This document shows positions 30,966 to 39,011 of a DNA stretch of 55,612 bases, in pieces. Position 1 is the stretch's first letter; each line of letters starts with the position of its first letter. A program made the translations under genes and the position numbers. Below the pieces are notes generated by a model. The model had not been told where the DNA came from. It was given only the letters and a program-made list of their open reading frames with translations, and ran no database searches. The DNA comes from Myxococcales bacterium (GTDB lineage Bacteria > Myxococcota_A > Polyangia > Palsa-1104). The stretch covers positions 1 through 55,612 of the forward strand of contig JAQBQH010000015.1 of assembly GCA_028287105.1 (NCBI GenBank), in the 5' to 3' direction.

Positions 30966-31449
30966 GCTGCACCTCGAGGTTCGTGGCAAGGCGCGACGCG
31001 GGGTCACGGCGGCGACGCTGAGGACGCTGCGTCGCCTCGTCGGGCGGGCCATGCGGTCGGCGGGGGTGGCGGAGCGGGCGATGACCTTGTCGTTGTCGGA
31101 CGACGTCGAGCTCCTGGCGCTCAATCGGCAGTACGCGGGCGAGGATCACGCGACCGATGTGCTCAGCTTTCCGCAGGCGGCGCCGCTCCTCGGCGACGTC
31201 ATCATCTCGGTCGAGACGGCGCGGCGTCAGGCGGAGGCGGCGGGCCACTCGCTCTCAGCGGAGCTCGTGCATCTGGCGGTGCATGGCATGGTGCACCTCA
31301 TGGGATTCGATCACGCGTCGGACGCCGAGGAGCGCGTGATGTTCGGCTACGAGGCGAAGCTGCGGGCGGCGGCGCGCGCGACGGGAGCGGCGGCGCGCAT
31401 TCAAGCGCCGAGGCCGGCGGCTACTCGGCGGCGACCGCGTAGAGCGTGA
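30949..31449 (+). CDS. ybeY: Endoribonuclease YbeY
   Basis: 166 residues, GTG start. The zinc-binding motif is HGMVHLMGFDH, matching H-G-x-x-H-L-x-G-x-D-H. DHATDVLSFP upstream is also family-typical. YbeY processes the 3' end of 16S rRNA and takes part in ribosome quality control. It overlaps the HD-GYP gene by 17 bp, so it is co-translated with it. The C-terminal 30 residues are Arg/Pro/Ala-rich and beyond the usual domain. The last 29 bp overlap the lipoprotein gene on the opposite strand. Confidence 0.92.
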
Positions 31450-31810
31450 CGGTGCGGAGCTCGCCGGTGCCGGGTGGTGCCGAGGAGAGCGACAGCTCGC
31501 CGTGGTACAGGTCGGCGCCGAGGATGGAGCGCGCGTCGAGGTAGAGCGTGCCCGACCCGGGGACGGCGTCGACGCTGACGCTGGCCGGCGCCAGGCCGTC
31601 GGTGCAGACGAAGGAGGCGAGCGCGTCGGAGCCGAGCGCGGCGGTGGTGCGCAGCTCGACGTTGACGGTGCCGGCGGTGAAGCAGTCGCGCCCGTCGCTG
31701 AGGCGCCAGTCGAGGGACAAGGTGCCGCTCGCGGCCGAGGAGCAGCCGGCGGCGGTGAGCGCCAGCGCGGCGTGGACGGCGAGGGCGAGGGCGGCGGCGA
31801 AGGCGCGCAC
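31421..31810 (-). CDS. Small lipoprotein of unknown function
   Basis: 129 residues with a GTG start at 31810. The signal peptide ends in Thr-Ala-Ala-Gly-Cys (Cys23). The mature domain is beta-rich (LSLDWRLSDG, TVNVELRTTA, TLYLDARSI) with a Cys pair at DCFTAG and FVCTDG. The GTG start is supported by an extended -10 (TGG-TAGCAT) ending 6 nt before it, which predicts a leaderless message. No motif points to a function. Tail-to-tail overlap of 29 bp with ybeY. Confidence 0.7.
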   Translation of the reverse strand: MRAFAAALALAVHAALALTAAGCSSAASGTLSLDWRLSDGRDCFTAGTVNVELRTTAALGSDALASFVCTDGLAPASVSVDAVPGSGTLYLDARSILGADLYHGELSLSSAPPGTGELRTVTLYAVAAE

Positions 31811-31816
31811 GGCGAC

Positions 31817-31826
31817 ATGCTACCAT
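31817..31826. promoter_or_regulatory. Two divergent -10 boxes that physically overlap
   Basis: TAGCAT on the minus strand (31817-31822) serves the lipoprotein and TACCAT on the plus strand (31821-31826) the peptidase gene. Each has a TG one base upstream (extended -10). They share bases 31821-31822, so both cannot be melted at once. Confidence 0.45.
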
Positions 31827-31835
31827 CGACGCCGC

Positions 31836-32747
31836 ATGGCAGCGATCATCGTGCACGGTGGTGCCGGTGCAGTTGACGACGAGCGACGGGCGGCGTGCGT
31901 CGCCGGCTGCGAGGCGGCGGCGAGAGCGGGGTGGGCGCGGCTCGAGGCGGGCGGCAGCGCGCTCGACGCGGTCGAGCTGGCGGTGCGGGCGCTCGAGGAC
32001 GATCCGGAGTTCAACGCCGGCTACGGCGCGGTGCTCAATCGCGACGGCGTGGTCGAGGTCGACGCGTGCGTCATGGTGGGCGAGCGGCCGGCGCCGCGGA
32101 TTGGCGCCGTCGGGGCGGTGCCGTGGCTGCGCCATCCGGTGACGCTGGCGCGGCGGATCCTCGAGGACGGCGAGCACGTGCTGCTGGTGGCCGAGGGCGC
32201 GCTCGCGTTCGCACGCGAGCAGGGCATCGTGGCGGAGTCGGCGGCGACGATGGTTTCGCCGCGGGCGCGCGCGCGCTTCGAGCGGCACGAGGGCGAGACG
32301 GCGCGACGCATGCGCACCGGCGACACCGTCGGCGCCTGCGCCATCGGCGCAGACGGGCGGGTGGCGGCGGCGACCTCGACGGGCGGGATTCCGTGGAAGC
32401 GGCCGGGGCGCGTGGGCGACACGCCGCTCGCCGGCGCGGGCACGTGGGCGGAGGCGGGGGTCGGCGCCGCGTCGGCGACGGGACACGGCGAATCGATCAT
32501 TCGCGCGCTCATGGCCAGGGTGGCGATCGATCGCCTGCGCGGCGGCGATGCGCCCGACGACGCGGCGCGGGCAGCGGTCGCGGAGCTGGTGCGCGTGGGC
32601 GGCGACGGCGGCATCATCCTCGTCGGCAGCGACGGGCGCATCGGGCATCACACCTCGACGAGCCGCATGCCGTGGGCGTCGGTGGTCGATGGCGCGCGCG
32701 CCAGTGGCGCCGAGCCGCGCTCCGGAAGCGACGAGCCGCGCTCGTGA
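31836..32747 (+). CDS. iaaA: Isoaspartyl peptidase / L-asparaginase (Ntn hydrolase)
   Basis: 303 residues, one precursor of the N-terminal nucleophile type. It begins IIVHGGAGAVDDE, and the autocleavage site is GDTVGACAIG with Thr164 becoming the nucleophile of the beta chain. ATSTGGIPWKRPGRVGDTPLAGAGTWA is the substrate-binding region in the family, here intact. It hydrolyses isoaspartyl dipeptides and asparagine. The start at 31836 lies 9 nt after a -10 box and matches the family N-terminus. The stop overlaps the GNAT start by four bases. Confidence 0.92.
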   Translation: MAAIIVHGGAGAVDDERRAACVAGCEAAARAGWARLEAGGSALDAVELAVRALEDDPEFNAGYGAVLNRDGVVEVDACVMVGERPAPRIGAVGAVPWLRHPVTLARRILEDGEHVLLVAEGALAFAREQGIVAESAATMVSPRARARFERHEGETARRMRTGDTVGACAIGADGRVAAATSTGGIPWKRPGRVGDTPLAGAGTWAEAGVGAASATGHGESIIRALMARVAIDRLRGGDAPDDAARAAVAELVRVGGDGGIILVGSDGRIGHHTSTSRMPWASVVDGARASGAEPRSGSDEPRS

Positions 32748-33211
32748 CCGGGGCCTTCACGATTCGCCCGGCGCGGCTCGACGAGCTGTCCGCGTTGGCA
32801 ACCCTGGTAGCGGCGCAGGAGCTGCTCCGCCGCTACGAGATCTCGTCGACGCGGCTCGCCCAGCTCCTCGCCGAGGCCATCGGTCGCGGCGAGCCGGTTC
32901 TCGTCGCCGACGACGGCACCGGCGCGCGCGGCTTCGCCTGGTTCATGCGCTCGGGCACGCTCGGCCTCGGCGGTTACCTGCGGCTCATCGCCGTCGGCCC
33001 GGGCGGCGAAGGGCAGGGCGCGGGCGGCGCGCTCCTCGACGCGGTCGAGGCCGACGTGGCGACACACGCCCGCCACCTCTTCCTCCTGTGCTCGCACTGG
33101 AACGACGGGGCGCGGCGCTTCTACGCGCGCCGCGGCTACGCGGAGGTCGGAACGCTGCCGGCGCTGGTGCGCGCCGACACCGACGAGATCATTTGCTGGA
33201 AGCGGTTGTAG
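32744..33211 (+). CDS. GNAT-family N-acetyltransferase
   Basis: 155 residues, starting at GTG 32744 within the last four bases of iaaA. The acetyl-CoA pyrophosphate loop is GGEGQGAGGALLDAVE, a variant of Q/R-x-x-G-x-G/A, and the C-terminal strand has FYARRGYAEVGTL as in the family. It transfers an acetyl group to an amine; the acceptor is unknown. Co-translation with the isoaspartyl peptidase suggests that it may act on a product or damaged residue of the same pathway, but many GNATs have unrelated neighbours. Overlaps the sulfatase-like gene by 23 bp, tail to tail. Confidence 0.85.
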   Translation: MTGAFTIRPARLDELSALATLVAAQELLRRYEISSTRLAQLLAEAIGRGEPVLVADDGTGARGFAWFMRSGTLGLGGYLRLIAVGPGGEGQGAGGALLDAVEADVATHARHLFLLCSHWNDGARRFYARRGYAEVGTLPALVRADTDEIICWKRL

Positions 33212-35297
33212 GGGCGCTCTCGAGATCGCGCGCCAGCTCGGGCTTGTGGTTCGAGGCCACGCCCCAGCGCGTCTTCTTCCACTGCGACTGATAGGCCATC
33301 CACATGCCCATGGCGTCGGTGATGAAGCGGCGCTCGACGGGCCGCTCGGCCGAGAGCTCCTTGGATTCGGCAGCGTCGACCATGGCGTCGAAGAGGCGCG
33401 TGTCGCCGGAGCCGCCCACCCACAGCTTCCAGCGGCCGAGGCGCATCGAGTGCGCCAGCTCGTACTGGCTCGCCACCGCCGGCCGCGGATAGCCGGCGCC
33501 CTCGCCCTGCGCGAGGCCGATGAGCGACTCGCCCTGCACGTCGGCCGAGACCTTGCCACCGACGGCTTCGGCGATGGTGGGGAGGAGATCGATGATCTCG
33601 ACGCCCTCGGTGACCACCTTGCCCGCGGGAAAGAGCGGCGGATAGGAGATGAGCAGCGGCACGTGCACCAGCTCTTCGCGCAGCGACTGGCCGTGGCCGA
33701 TCTTGCCGTGGTCCCAGAACTCCTCGCCGTGATCGGACGTGAAGATGATCATGGTGTCCTCGGCGTTGAGGAGCTCCATCATCTTGCCGAACTGCTGATC
33801 GTTGTAGCTGACGTCGGAGTCGTAGAGCGCCAGGATGCGCGTGCGATCGCGGTCGGTGACGGGGAGCTTGCCGCCGACGATCTTGTCGAGCTGCGGATCG
33901 AGGCACGCTTTGACGAAGGGCCCCGTGTAGGGCTCGGGATCGTACTTGGCGATCCACGGCAGGTGCGCGCGCCAGGAGACGTGCGCGTCGATGCTGCCGA
34001 TATAGAGGAAGTAGGGCTTGGTGGTGTAGCCGGCGAGCAGCTTCTTGGCCTCGACGACGAAGTCCTCGGCCTTGAGCCCCCCGCCTTCGTGGATGTGGTT
34101 GCGCAGGAGGTCCCAGCCTTCGCCGAAGCCCCAGAAGGCGTCGATGAAGCCGTTGCCCATGAGGCCGAGCGTGGCGCGCCCGGTCGGCTTGACCGCCTCC
34201 GGCAGCGTCACGAACTTCGGATCGAGCTTGGCCTTCTCGGCGATGAAGCGGTGCACCGACGGGTAGACGCCGGTCCACAGGCTGGCGTGCGAGACGCGCG
34301 ACTCGTTGCCCTGCACGTAGGCGACCTTGAAGAGCGTGGCGCGCTTGGCGAAGGCGTCGACCACCGGGGTCTCGACGCGGGTCTTCGGGTTGTAGAGCTT
34401 GAACTTGTCCGAGCGCGTGTCGTCGGTGAGCCAGAAGACGATGTTCTTCGGACGCGGATCGCGCTTGACGACCGCCGCGTCGCCGCCGGCGAGGAGCGAC
34501 GCCGACGACAGCTTGCAGGCCGCGGCGTCGGCCATGAGCGTGAGGCGGACGACCTTGTCGGCCAAGGCCGAGAGGTCGAGCGGCGAGTTGTCACCGAGCG
34601 TACCGTCGACGTGGGCGCCGCCGTGGCCGGCCGCGTGCACTTTGATGCTGCAGCCCGCGCCTTCGAGGTGCGACTCGAGCGCGCCGCCCTGCGGCACCTG
34701 CACGAACCAGCTCAGCGCGTCGCCCTTGGCGATGGTGAGCGCGGCGCCGTCGGAGACCGCCGGTGGCGCCGTCGCCGTCGACGGGGCGCCGACGTCGATC
34801 CATTCCACCGCGGCCGACGCCCGCTTGTCGCCGAACTTGGACCAGTTGGCGAATCCGAGCGTGATCTTGTTTTCACCGTCGATGAGCGCGCCCGCCGGCA
34901 GGGTCAGCTGGACGGTCTGCCAGCCTTCGGCGACCGGCACCGCCGGCGACGACTTGCCGGCGACGCTGGCGCGCACGGTCTGCTTCACGGTCGACTTCAG
35001 GTGCAGCGTCACGGTCGCGCCGCGCGCCTGCGCAAGGGTGAGCGGCACCTCGAGGATCGCCTGCGTCTGCGCCAGCGCGACCTTCTTGCCATCCTCGACC
35101 TGACGCAGCTTCCAGCTCGGCAGCGGCCGCGAGAAGTGGACGTAGCGGGCGAAGCCCGGCGTGCCGGCGGCGATCGAAAGCGCGCCGCCACGTTCCGCGT
35201 GGGCGAGCGTGCGATTGGCGATCAGGTCGAAGACGGGGTGGGCCGCGCGCGCCGCCGTCGACGCGAAGAGGGCCAGGATCAGGGCAAATGTACGCAC
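33189..35297 (-). CDS. Secreted sulfatase-like protein lacking the formylglycine motif
   Basis: 702 residues with a signal peptide (cut near Ala-Arg-Ala, residue 18). Residues 20-280 form one or two beta-rich domains. The alkaline-phosphatase/sulfatase fold begins at NIVFWLTDDT (metal Asp292, Asp293) and includes TSDHGEEFWDHGKIGHG (metal ligands). Where sulfatases have Cys/Ser-x-Pro-x-Arg, this protein reads Ser333-Arg-Val-Ser-His337. GTG 35297 is taken as start because TAAACT (35305-35310) ends 7 nt before it and the signal peptide begins there. Probably a hydrolase or transferase of the superfamily, not a classical sulfatase. Confidence 0.8.
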   Translation of the reverse strand: MRTFALILALFASTAARAAHPVFDLIANRTLAHAERGGALSIAAGTPGFARYVHFSRPLPSWKLRQVEDGKKVALAQTQAILEVPLTLAQARGATVTLHLKSTVKQTVRASVAGKSSPAVPVAEGWQTVQLTLPAGALIDGENKITLGFANWSKFGDKRASAAVEWIDVGAPSTATAPPAVSDGAALTIAKGDALSWFVQVPQGGALESHLEGAGCSIKVHAAGHGGAHVDGTLGDNSPLDLSALADKVVRLTLMADAAACKLSSASLLAGGDAAVVKRDPRPKNIVFWLTDDTRSDKFKLYNPKTRVETPVVDAFAKRATLFKVAYVQGNESRVSHASLWTGVYPSVHRFIAEKAKLDPKFVTLPEAVKPTGRATLGLMGNGFIDAFWGFGEGWDLLRNHIHEGGGLKAEDFVVEAKKLLAGYTTKPYFLYIGSIDAHVSWRAHLPWIAKYDPEPYTGPFVKACLDPQLDKIVGGKLPVTDRDRTRILALYDSDVSYNDQQFGKMMELLNAEDTMIIFTSDHGEEFWDHGKIGHGQSLREELVHVPLLISYPPLFPAGKVVTEGVEIIDLLPTIAEAVGGKVSADVQGESLIGLAQGEGAGYPRPAVASQYELAHSMRLGRWKLWVGGSGDTRLFDAMVDAAESKELSAERPVERRFITDAMGMWMAYQSQWKKTRWGVASNHKPELARDLESAPTTASSK

Positions 35298-35304
35298 GCG
35301 CGCC

Positions 35305-35310
35305 AGTTTA
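35305..35310 (-). promoter_or_regulatory. -10 box of the sulfatase-like gene
   Basis: TAAACT on the minus strand ends 7 nt before the GTG at 35297. It supports that start and a leaderless message. No good -35 box was seen. Confidence 0.35.
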
Positions 35311-35527
35311 GCCGGAGGCGCGCGGGTCACGCCAATGTTTCGCCTTCGCCGCACGGGTGCCGGTTGCGCGGCACGTCGCGTGCACCGTGCCCGCCCCGCC
35401 GATGGTCCTCCGCCCTTCGTCATCGCAACCTCCGCCGCTACGTTCGGTTCGGCGACGGCGCTGGCCGGGCATTTTGCCCGACGGGCGTGGCGAACCGCCC
35501 GGGTATGGTGCACGCTGGAGGACGGCC

Positions 35528-37591
35528 ATGCGCGGCTGGACCGGCGTCGTACTGCTGGGCGTGCTCGTGGCGCTCGCGGGAGTCATCTGGCTGGCCACGG
35601 TGCTGGTCGGGCAATCGCGTGCACGCGTCGTCGACGAGTTCCTCGCGCAGGAGCGGGTCCACGTCGAGGACAGCGCGCGCACGATCGAGGCCGACCTCAA
35701 CGACGTGCTCGAGGATCTGCACTTCGCGGTGCAGTGGCTCAAGGTCGAGCCCGCCGAGGCCGTGCGGCCGCAGCTGCGCGCGATGCTCGACATCGGCCAC
35801 CCCTACCAGGGCATCGTGGTGCTCGACGGCGATGGGCGTCTCGCCGCGGAGCTCGAGGATCGCCCCGAGACCAGGCGCTACCTGCCGGCGCTGCGCGAGG
35901 CGGCGCGCGCGGCGCTCGGGCGGCCGGCCGGGACCATCGCCACGGTGCGTGTCGAGGACGACACGCGCGGCTGGCTGCGCGCGTTCACGCTGCCGTTCGC
36001 CGCCGGCGAGCGCACCGGCGCCATCGGGCTCCTCGTCGACACCGAGTCGTTCTTTCGCGCGCTGCCGAGCGACGAGGGGCTGCAGACGCTGGCGCTCGAC
36101 GGCCACGGCCGTCCGCTGCCGGCGACGAGCCCGGGCCTGCGCGCGGCGATCGAGCATCCGGCGCCGGCGCTGGCGCGGCTGATCGCGTCGATGCGCAACG
36201 ACGGCGCCGGCACCATTCGCTGGTCGGACAGCGAAGCTGCCGGGGTGCTGCCGGGCCTCGGCGAGACCGTCGTCACGGTGGCGCCGCTGCATCTGCACGG
36301 CGCGCCGCGCTGGGCGTTCGCGGTGCTGACGCCGATCGACGCCATCGCCACGCACGAACGGACGCTCGTTTGGCGCATCGCCTTGACCGCGGCGGCCATC
36401 GCCAGCTGTCTCCTTGGCCTCGGCGCGTATCTCATGATCACCGCAAGGCGCGGCGCGGCGCTGCAGGAGCGGCTGGTGCACGCCCAGCGGCTGGCGCACC
36501 TGCACGAGAAGACCGAGAAGATCGTCGACAACATTCCGGCGGCGGTGCTGGTGCTGTCGAAGGAGGGGCGCGTCACCGCGCTCAATCGCGCCTTTCGCGA
36601 CCGCAGCGACGGCGAGCTCATCGGCGCGCCCTGGGAGCGCGCCTTTCCGCACGCGACCGCGGCGGCGCGGCAGCGATTGGCGGCCCTGGTCGACGAGGCG
36701 CGCGCCAGCGGCGGCGTGGTCAGCCTGCCGGGGGCGACGCTGGCGCTGTTCGGCGCCGACGGGCGCTACAGCGTACACGCGGTGCCGCTCGAGCCACGCT
36801 TTGCCGAGTCGCAGCTGCTCCTCGTCATCGAAGATCTGTCGGAGCTGCGCGCGCTCGAGGATCAGCTGCTGCGCGCCGAGAAGCTTGCCACCGTCGGTGT
36901 GCTGGCGGCTGGCATCGCTCACGAGATCGGCACGCCGCTCGGGATCGTGCGCGGCCGCGCCGAGTACATTCGCGGCAAGCTCGGCGAGCACGCGCAGAAC
37001 CCGGGGCTCGGCGTCATCATCGAGCAGATCGATCTGATCAGCCGCACCATCCGTCAGCTCCTCGACTTCTCGCGGGTGCGGCCGCCGACCGTGCGTGCGG
37101 TGCGCCTACCGCTCCTCGCGCGAGCGGTCGCCGACCTCCTTCGCTTCGAAGGCGAGCGACGCAAGGTGCAGCTCACCGTCGAGATGGACGAGCTCTTGCC
37201 GGCGCTCGACGCCGATCCCGACCAGCTTCAGCAGGTGCTCGTCAACCTGGTGATGAACGCCTACGACGCCAGCCATCCGGGCGGGCAGGTGACGATCCGC
37301 GCGGCCGGCGACGCCAAGCGCGCCGATCGCCTGCGCATCGAGGTGCGCGACGACGGGTCGGGTATTTTACCCGAGCATCGCAACCAGATCTTCGATCCCT
37401 TTTTCACGACCAAGAAGCGGGGGCAGGGCACCGGCCTCGGTCTTACGTTGTGCGCGCAGATCGCACGCGATCATGGCGGACAGATCGAGGTCGACAGCGA
37501 AGTGGGGCGTGGCACGACCGTCACGCTGAGCTGGCCGCGAGCACACGAGGAGGGACATGGCGCGAGTGAAACCAACCATTCTGATCGTTGA
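35528..37591 (+). CDS. Membrane sensor histidine kinase
   Basis: 687 residues. Transmembrane segments lie at about 7-27 and 282-304, with an extracytoplasmic sensing domain (30-280) between. A PAS-like domain follows (325-440), then HisKA with the phospho-accepting His465 in [11 protein letters not shown] and an HATPase with [22 protein letters not shown] and [12 protein letters not shown] 35528 has GGAGG (35517-35521) 6 nt before it. The end overlaps the response regulator gene by 35 bp, so the pair is coupled. The architecture matches NtrB/AtoS/ZraS-type kinases that feed sigma-54 activators. Signal unknown. Confidence 0.9.
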   Translation: MRGWTGVVLLGVLVALAGVIWLATVLVGQSRARVVDEFLAQERVHVEDSARTIEADLNDVLEDLHFAVQWLKVEPAEAVRPQLRAMLDIGHPYQGIVVLDGDGRLAAELEDRPETRRYLPALREAARAALGRPAGTIATVRVEDDTRGWLRAFTLPFAAGERTGAIGLLVDTESFFRALPSDEGLQTLALDGHGRPLPATSPGLRAAIEHPAPALARLIASMRNDGAGTIRWSDSEAAGVLPGLGETVVTVAPLHLHGAPRWAFAVLTPIDAIATHERTLVWRIALTAAAIASCLLGLGAYLMITARRGAALQERLVHAQRLAHLHEKTEKIVDNIPAAVLVLSKEGRVTALNRAFRDRSDGELIGAPWERAFPHATAAARQRLAALVDEARASGGVVSLPGATLALFGADGRYSVHAVPLEPRFAESQLLLVIEDLSELRALEDQLLRAEKLATVGVLAAGIAHEIGTPLGIVRGRAEYIRGKLGEHAQNPGLGVIIEQIDLISRTIRQLLDFSRVRPPTVRAVRLPLLARAVADLLRFEGERRKVQLTVEMDELLPALDADPDQLQQVLVNLVMNAYDASHPGGQVTIRAAGDAKRADRLRIEVRDDGSGILPEHRNQIFDPFFTTKKRGQGTGLGLTLCAQIARDHGGQIEVDSEVGRGTTVTLSWPRAHEEGHGASETNHSDR

Positions 37592-38915
37592 CGACCACGT
37601 CGAGATGGCGCGGCTGCTCGCCGACCAGCTCGGCGACGCCGGCTATGCACCGACGGTGGCTGCCTCCGGCGTGGAGGCGGTGGCGCTGGTCAAGACGCGC
37701 AGCTTCGACGTCGTCGTGAGCGATCTGCGCATGGAGGAGGTCGACGGGATCGACGTCCTCGACGCGGTGCACGCCGTCGATCCGATGACGCCCGTGTTGA
37801 TCATGACCGCGTTCGGCGGCATCGAGAGCGCGGTGCAGGCCATCAAGCGCGGCGCTTATCACTATGTCGCCAAGCCGTTCCAGCTCGACGAGGTGCTGGT
37901 CTACGTCGAGCGGGCGCTCGACGAGCGGCGCGTGCGCGACGACCACCGGGCGCTCAGGCGCTGGGCGGCCGAGCGCGCGGGCTTCGGGGTGCTCATCGGC
38001 AAGAGTCCCGCCATGCAGAAGCTGTATGCGCTGCTCGAGCGGGTGGCGCAGTCGCAGGCGCCGGTGCTGATCCGCGGCGAGAGCGGCACGGGCAAGGAGC
38101 GGGTGGCGCGCGCGCTCCACTTCGAGGGGCCGCGCAAGGCGGCGGCGTTCGTCGCGGTCAACTGCACGGCGCTGCCCGAGAGCCTGCTCGAGTCGGAGCT
38201 GTTCGGACACGTGCGCGGAGCCTTTACCGGCGCCACGTCGTCGCGCCGCGGGCTGTTCGCCGAGGCCGATGGCGGCACGCTGCTCCTCGACGAGATCGGC
38301 GACATGCCGCCGGCGCTGCAGGCCAAGCTCTTGCGGGTGCTCGAGGAGGGCGAGGTGCGCGCGGTCGGCTCCGATGCGCCGCGCAAGGTCGATGTGCGCA
38401 TCGTCGCCGCGACGCATCAGGATCTCGAGGAGCGCGTGCGCTCGGGCGGCTTTCGTCAGGATCTTTATTACCGGCTGGCGGTCGTGCCGGTGGCGGTGCC
38501 GCCGTTGCGCGACCGCATCGAGGACCTGCCGCTCCTGGCCGAGCACTTCCTGGCGCGCGCGCGCGAGCGCAATCCGTCGTCACCGGTGCAGCGCCTCGCG
38601 CGCGAAGCGGTGGCGGCGCTCGGGCGCTGGTCGTGGCCGGGCAACGTGCGAGAGCTCGAGAACCTGATCGAGCGGCTGGTGGTCATCGGCGTCGACGACG
38701 TAGTCCAGTCGGCCGACGTGCAGGCGCTCTTGCCCTCGGTGCCCGGCTCGGCGCCGCTCGACGACGCCAAGCGCGCGATGGTGACGCTCGATCAGCTCGA
38801 GCGCGAATACATCACGTGGGTCATCTCGCAATGCGGCGGCAACAAGACGCGCGCCGCCGAGATCCTCGGCATCGACGTCTCGACGATCTATCGCCGGCAG
38901 CGCGGGTCGCATTGA
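37557..38915 (+). CDS. Sigma-54-dependent response regulator, NtrC family
   Basis: 452 residues. The receiver domain has phospho-acceptor Asp56 (VVVSDLRM) and Lys106 (AKPF). The AAA+ domain has Walker A GESGTGKE (174-181), the sigma-54-contacting GAFTGA (221-226) and LLLDEIGDMP. The C-terminal Fis-type helix-turn-helix contains NKTRAAEILGIDVSTIYRR. It activates promoters read by RNA polymerase with sigma-54 after phosphorylation by the kinase encoded just upstream. A perfect 10-bp inverted repeat (38923-38945) follows the stop and could be its binding site or a terminator. Likely targets are the antiporter and efflux genes downstream, by position only. Confidence 0.94.
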   Translation: MARVKPTILIVDDHVEMARLLADQLGDAGYAPTVAASGVEAVALVKTRSFDVVVSDLRMEEVDGIDVLDAVHAVDPMTPVLIMTAFGGIESAVQAIKRGAYHYVAKPFQLDEVLVYVERALDERRVRDDHRALRRWAAERAGFGVLIGKSPAMQKLYALLERVAQSQAPVLIRGESGTGKERVARALHFEGPRKAAAFVAVNCTALPESLLESELFGHVRGAFTGATSSRRGLFAEADGGTLLLDEIGDMPPALQAKLLRVLEEGEVRAVGSDAPRKVDVRIVAATHQDLEERVRSGGFRQDLYYRLAVVPVAVPPLRDRIEDLPLLAEHFLARARERNPSSPVQRLAREAVAALGRWSWPGNVRELENLIERLVVIGVDDVVQSADVQALLPSVPGSAPLDDAKRAMVTLDQLEREYITWVISQCGGNKTRAAEILGIDVSTIYRRQRGSH

Positions 38916-38922
38916 GCCAGAT

Positions 38923-38945
38923 GACCCTGGCAATTTGCCAGGGTC
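38923..38945. repeat. Perfect inverted repeat after the response regulator gene
   Basis: GACCCTGGCA (38923-38932) and TGCCAGGGTC (38936-38945) flank a 3-nt ATT centre. It begins 8 nt after the regulator stop and 67 nt before the antiporter start. No T-tract follows, so it may be an operator for a dimeric regulator instead of an intrinsic terminator. Confidence 0.7.
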
Positions 38946-39011
38946 GGGCCCGCAACCGACGACAGCGACGGCAGCGCAGCGCGGCATAGCGCTTGCTCGA
39001 AGCCGTGGCGG

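Noticed and set aside
38923-38945. Sigma-54 promoter within the dyad (TGGCA ... TTGC)
   Set aside because: The GG and GC elements are not 10 nt apart as required for -24/-12 promoters.
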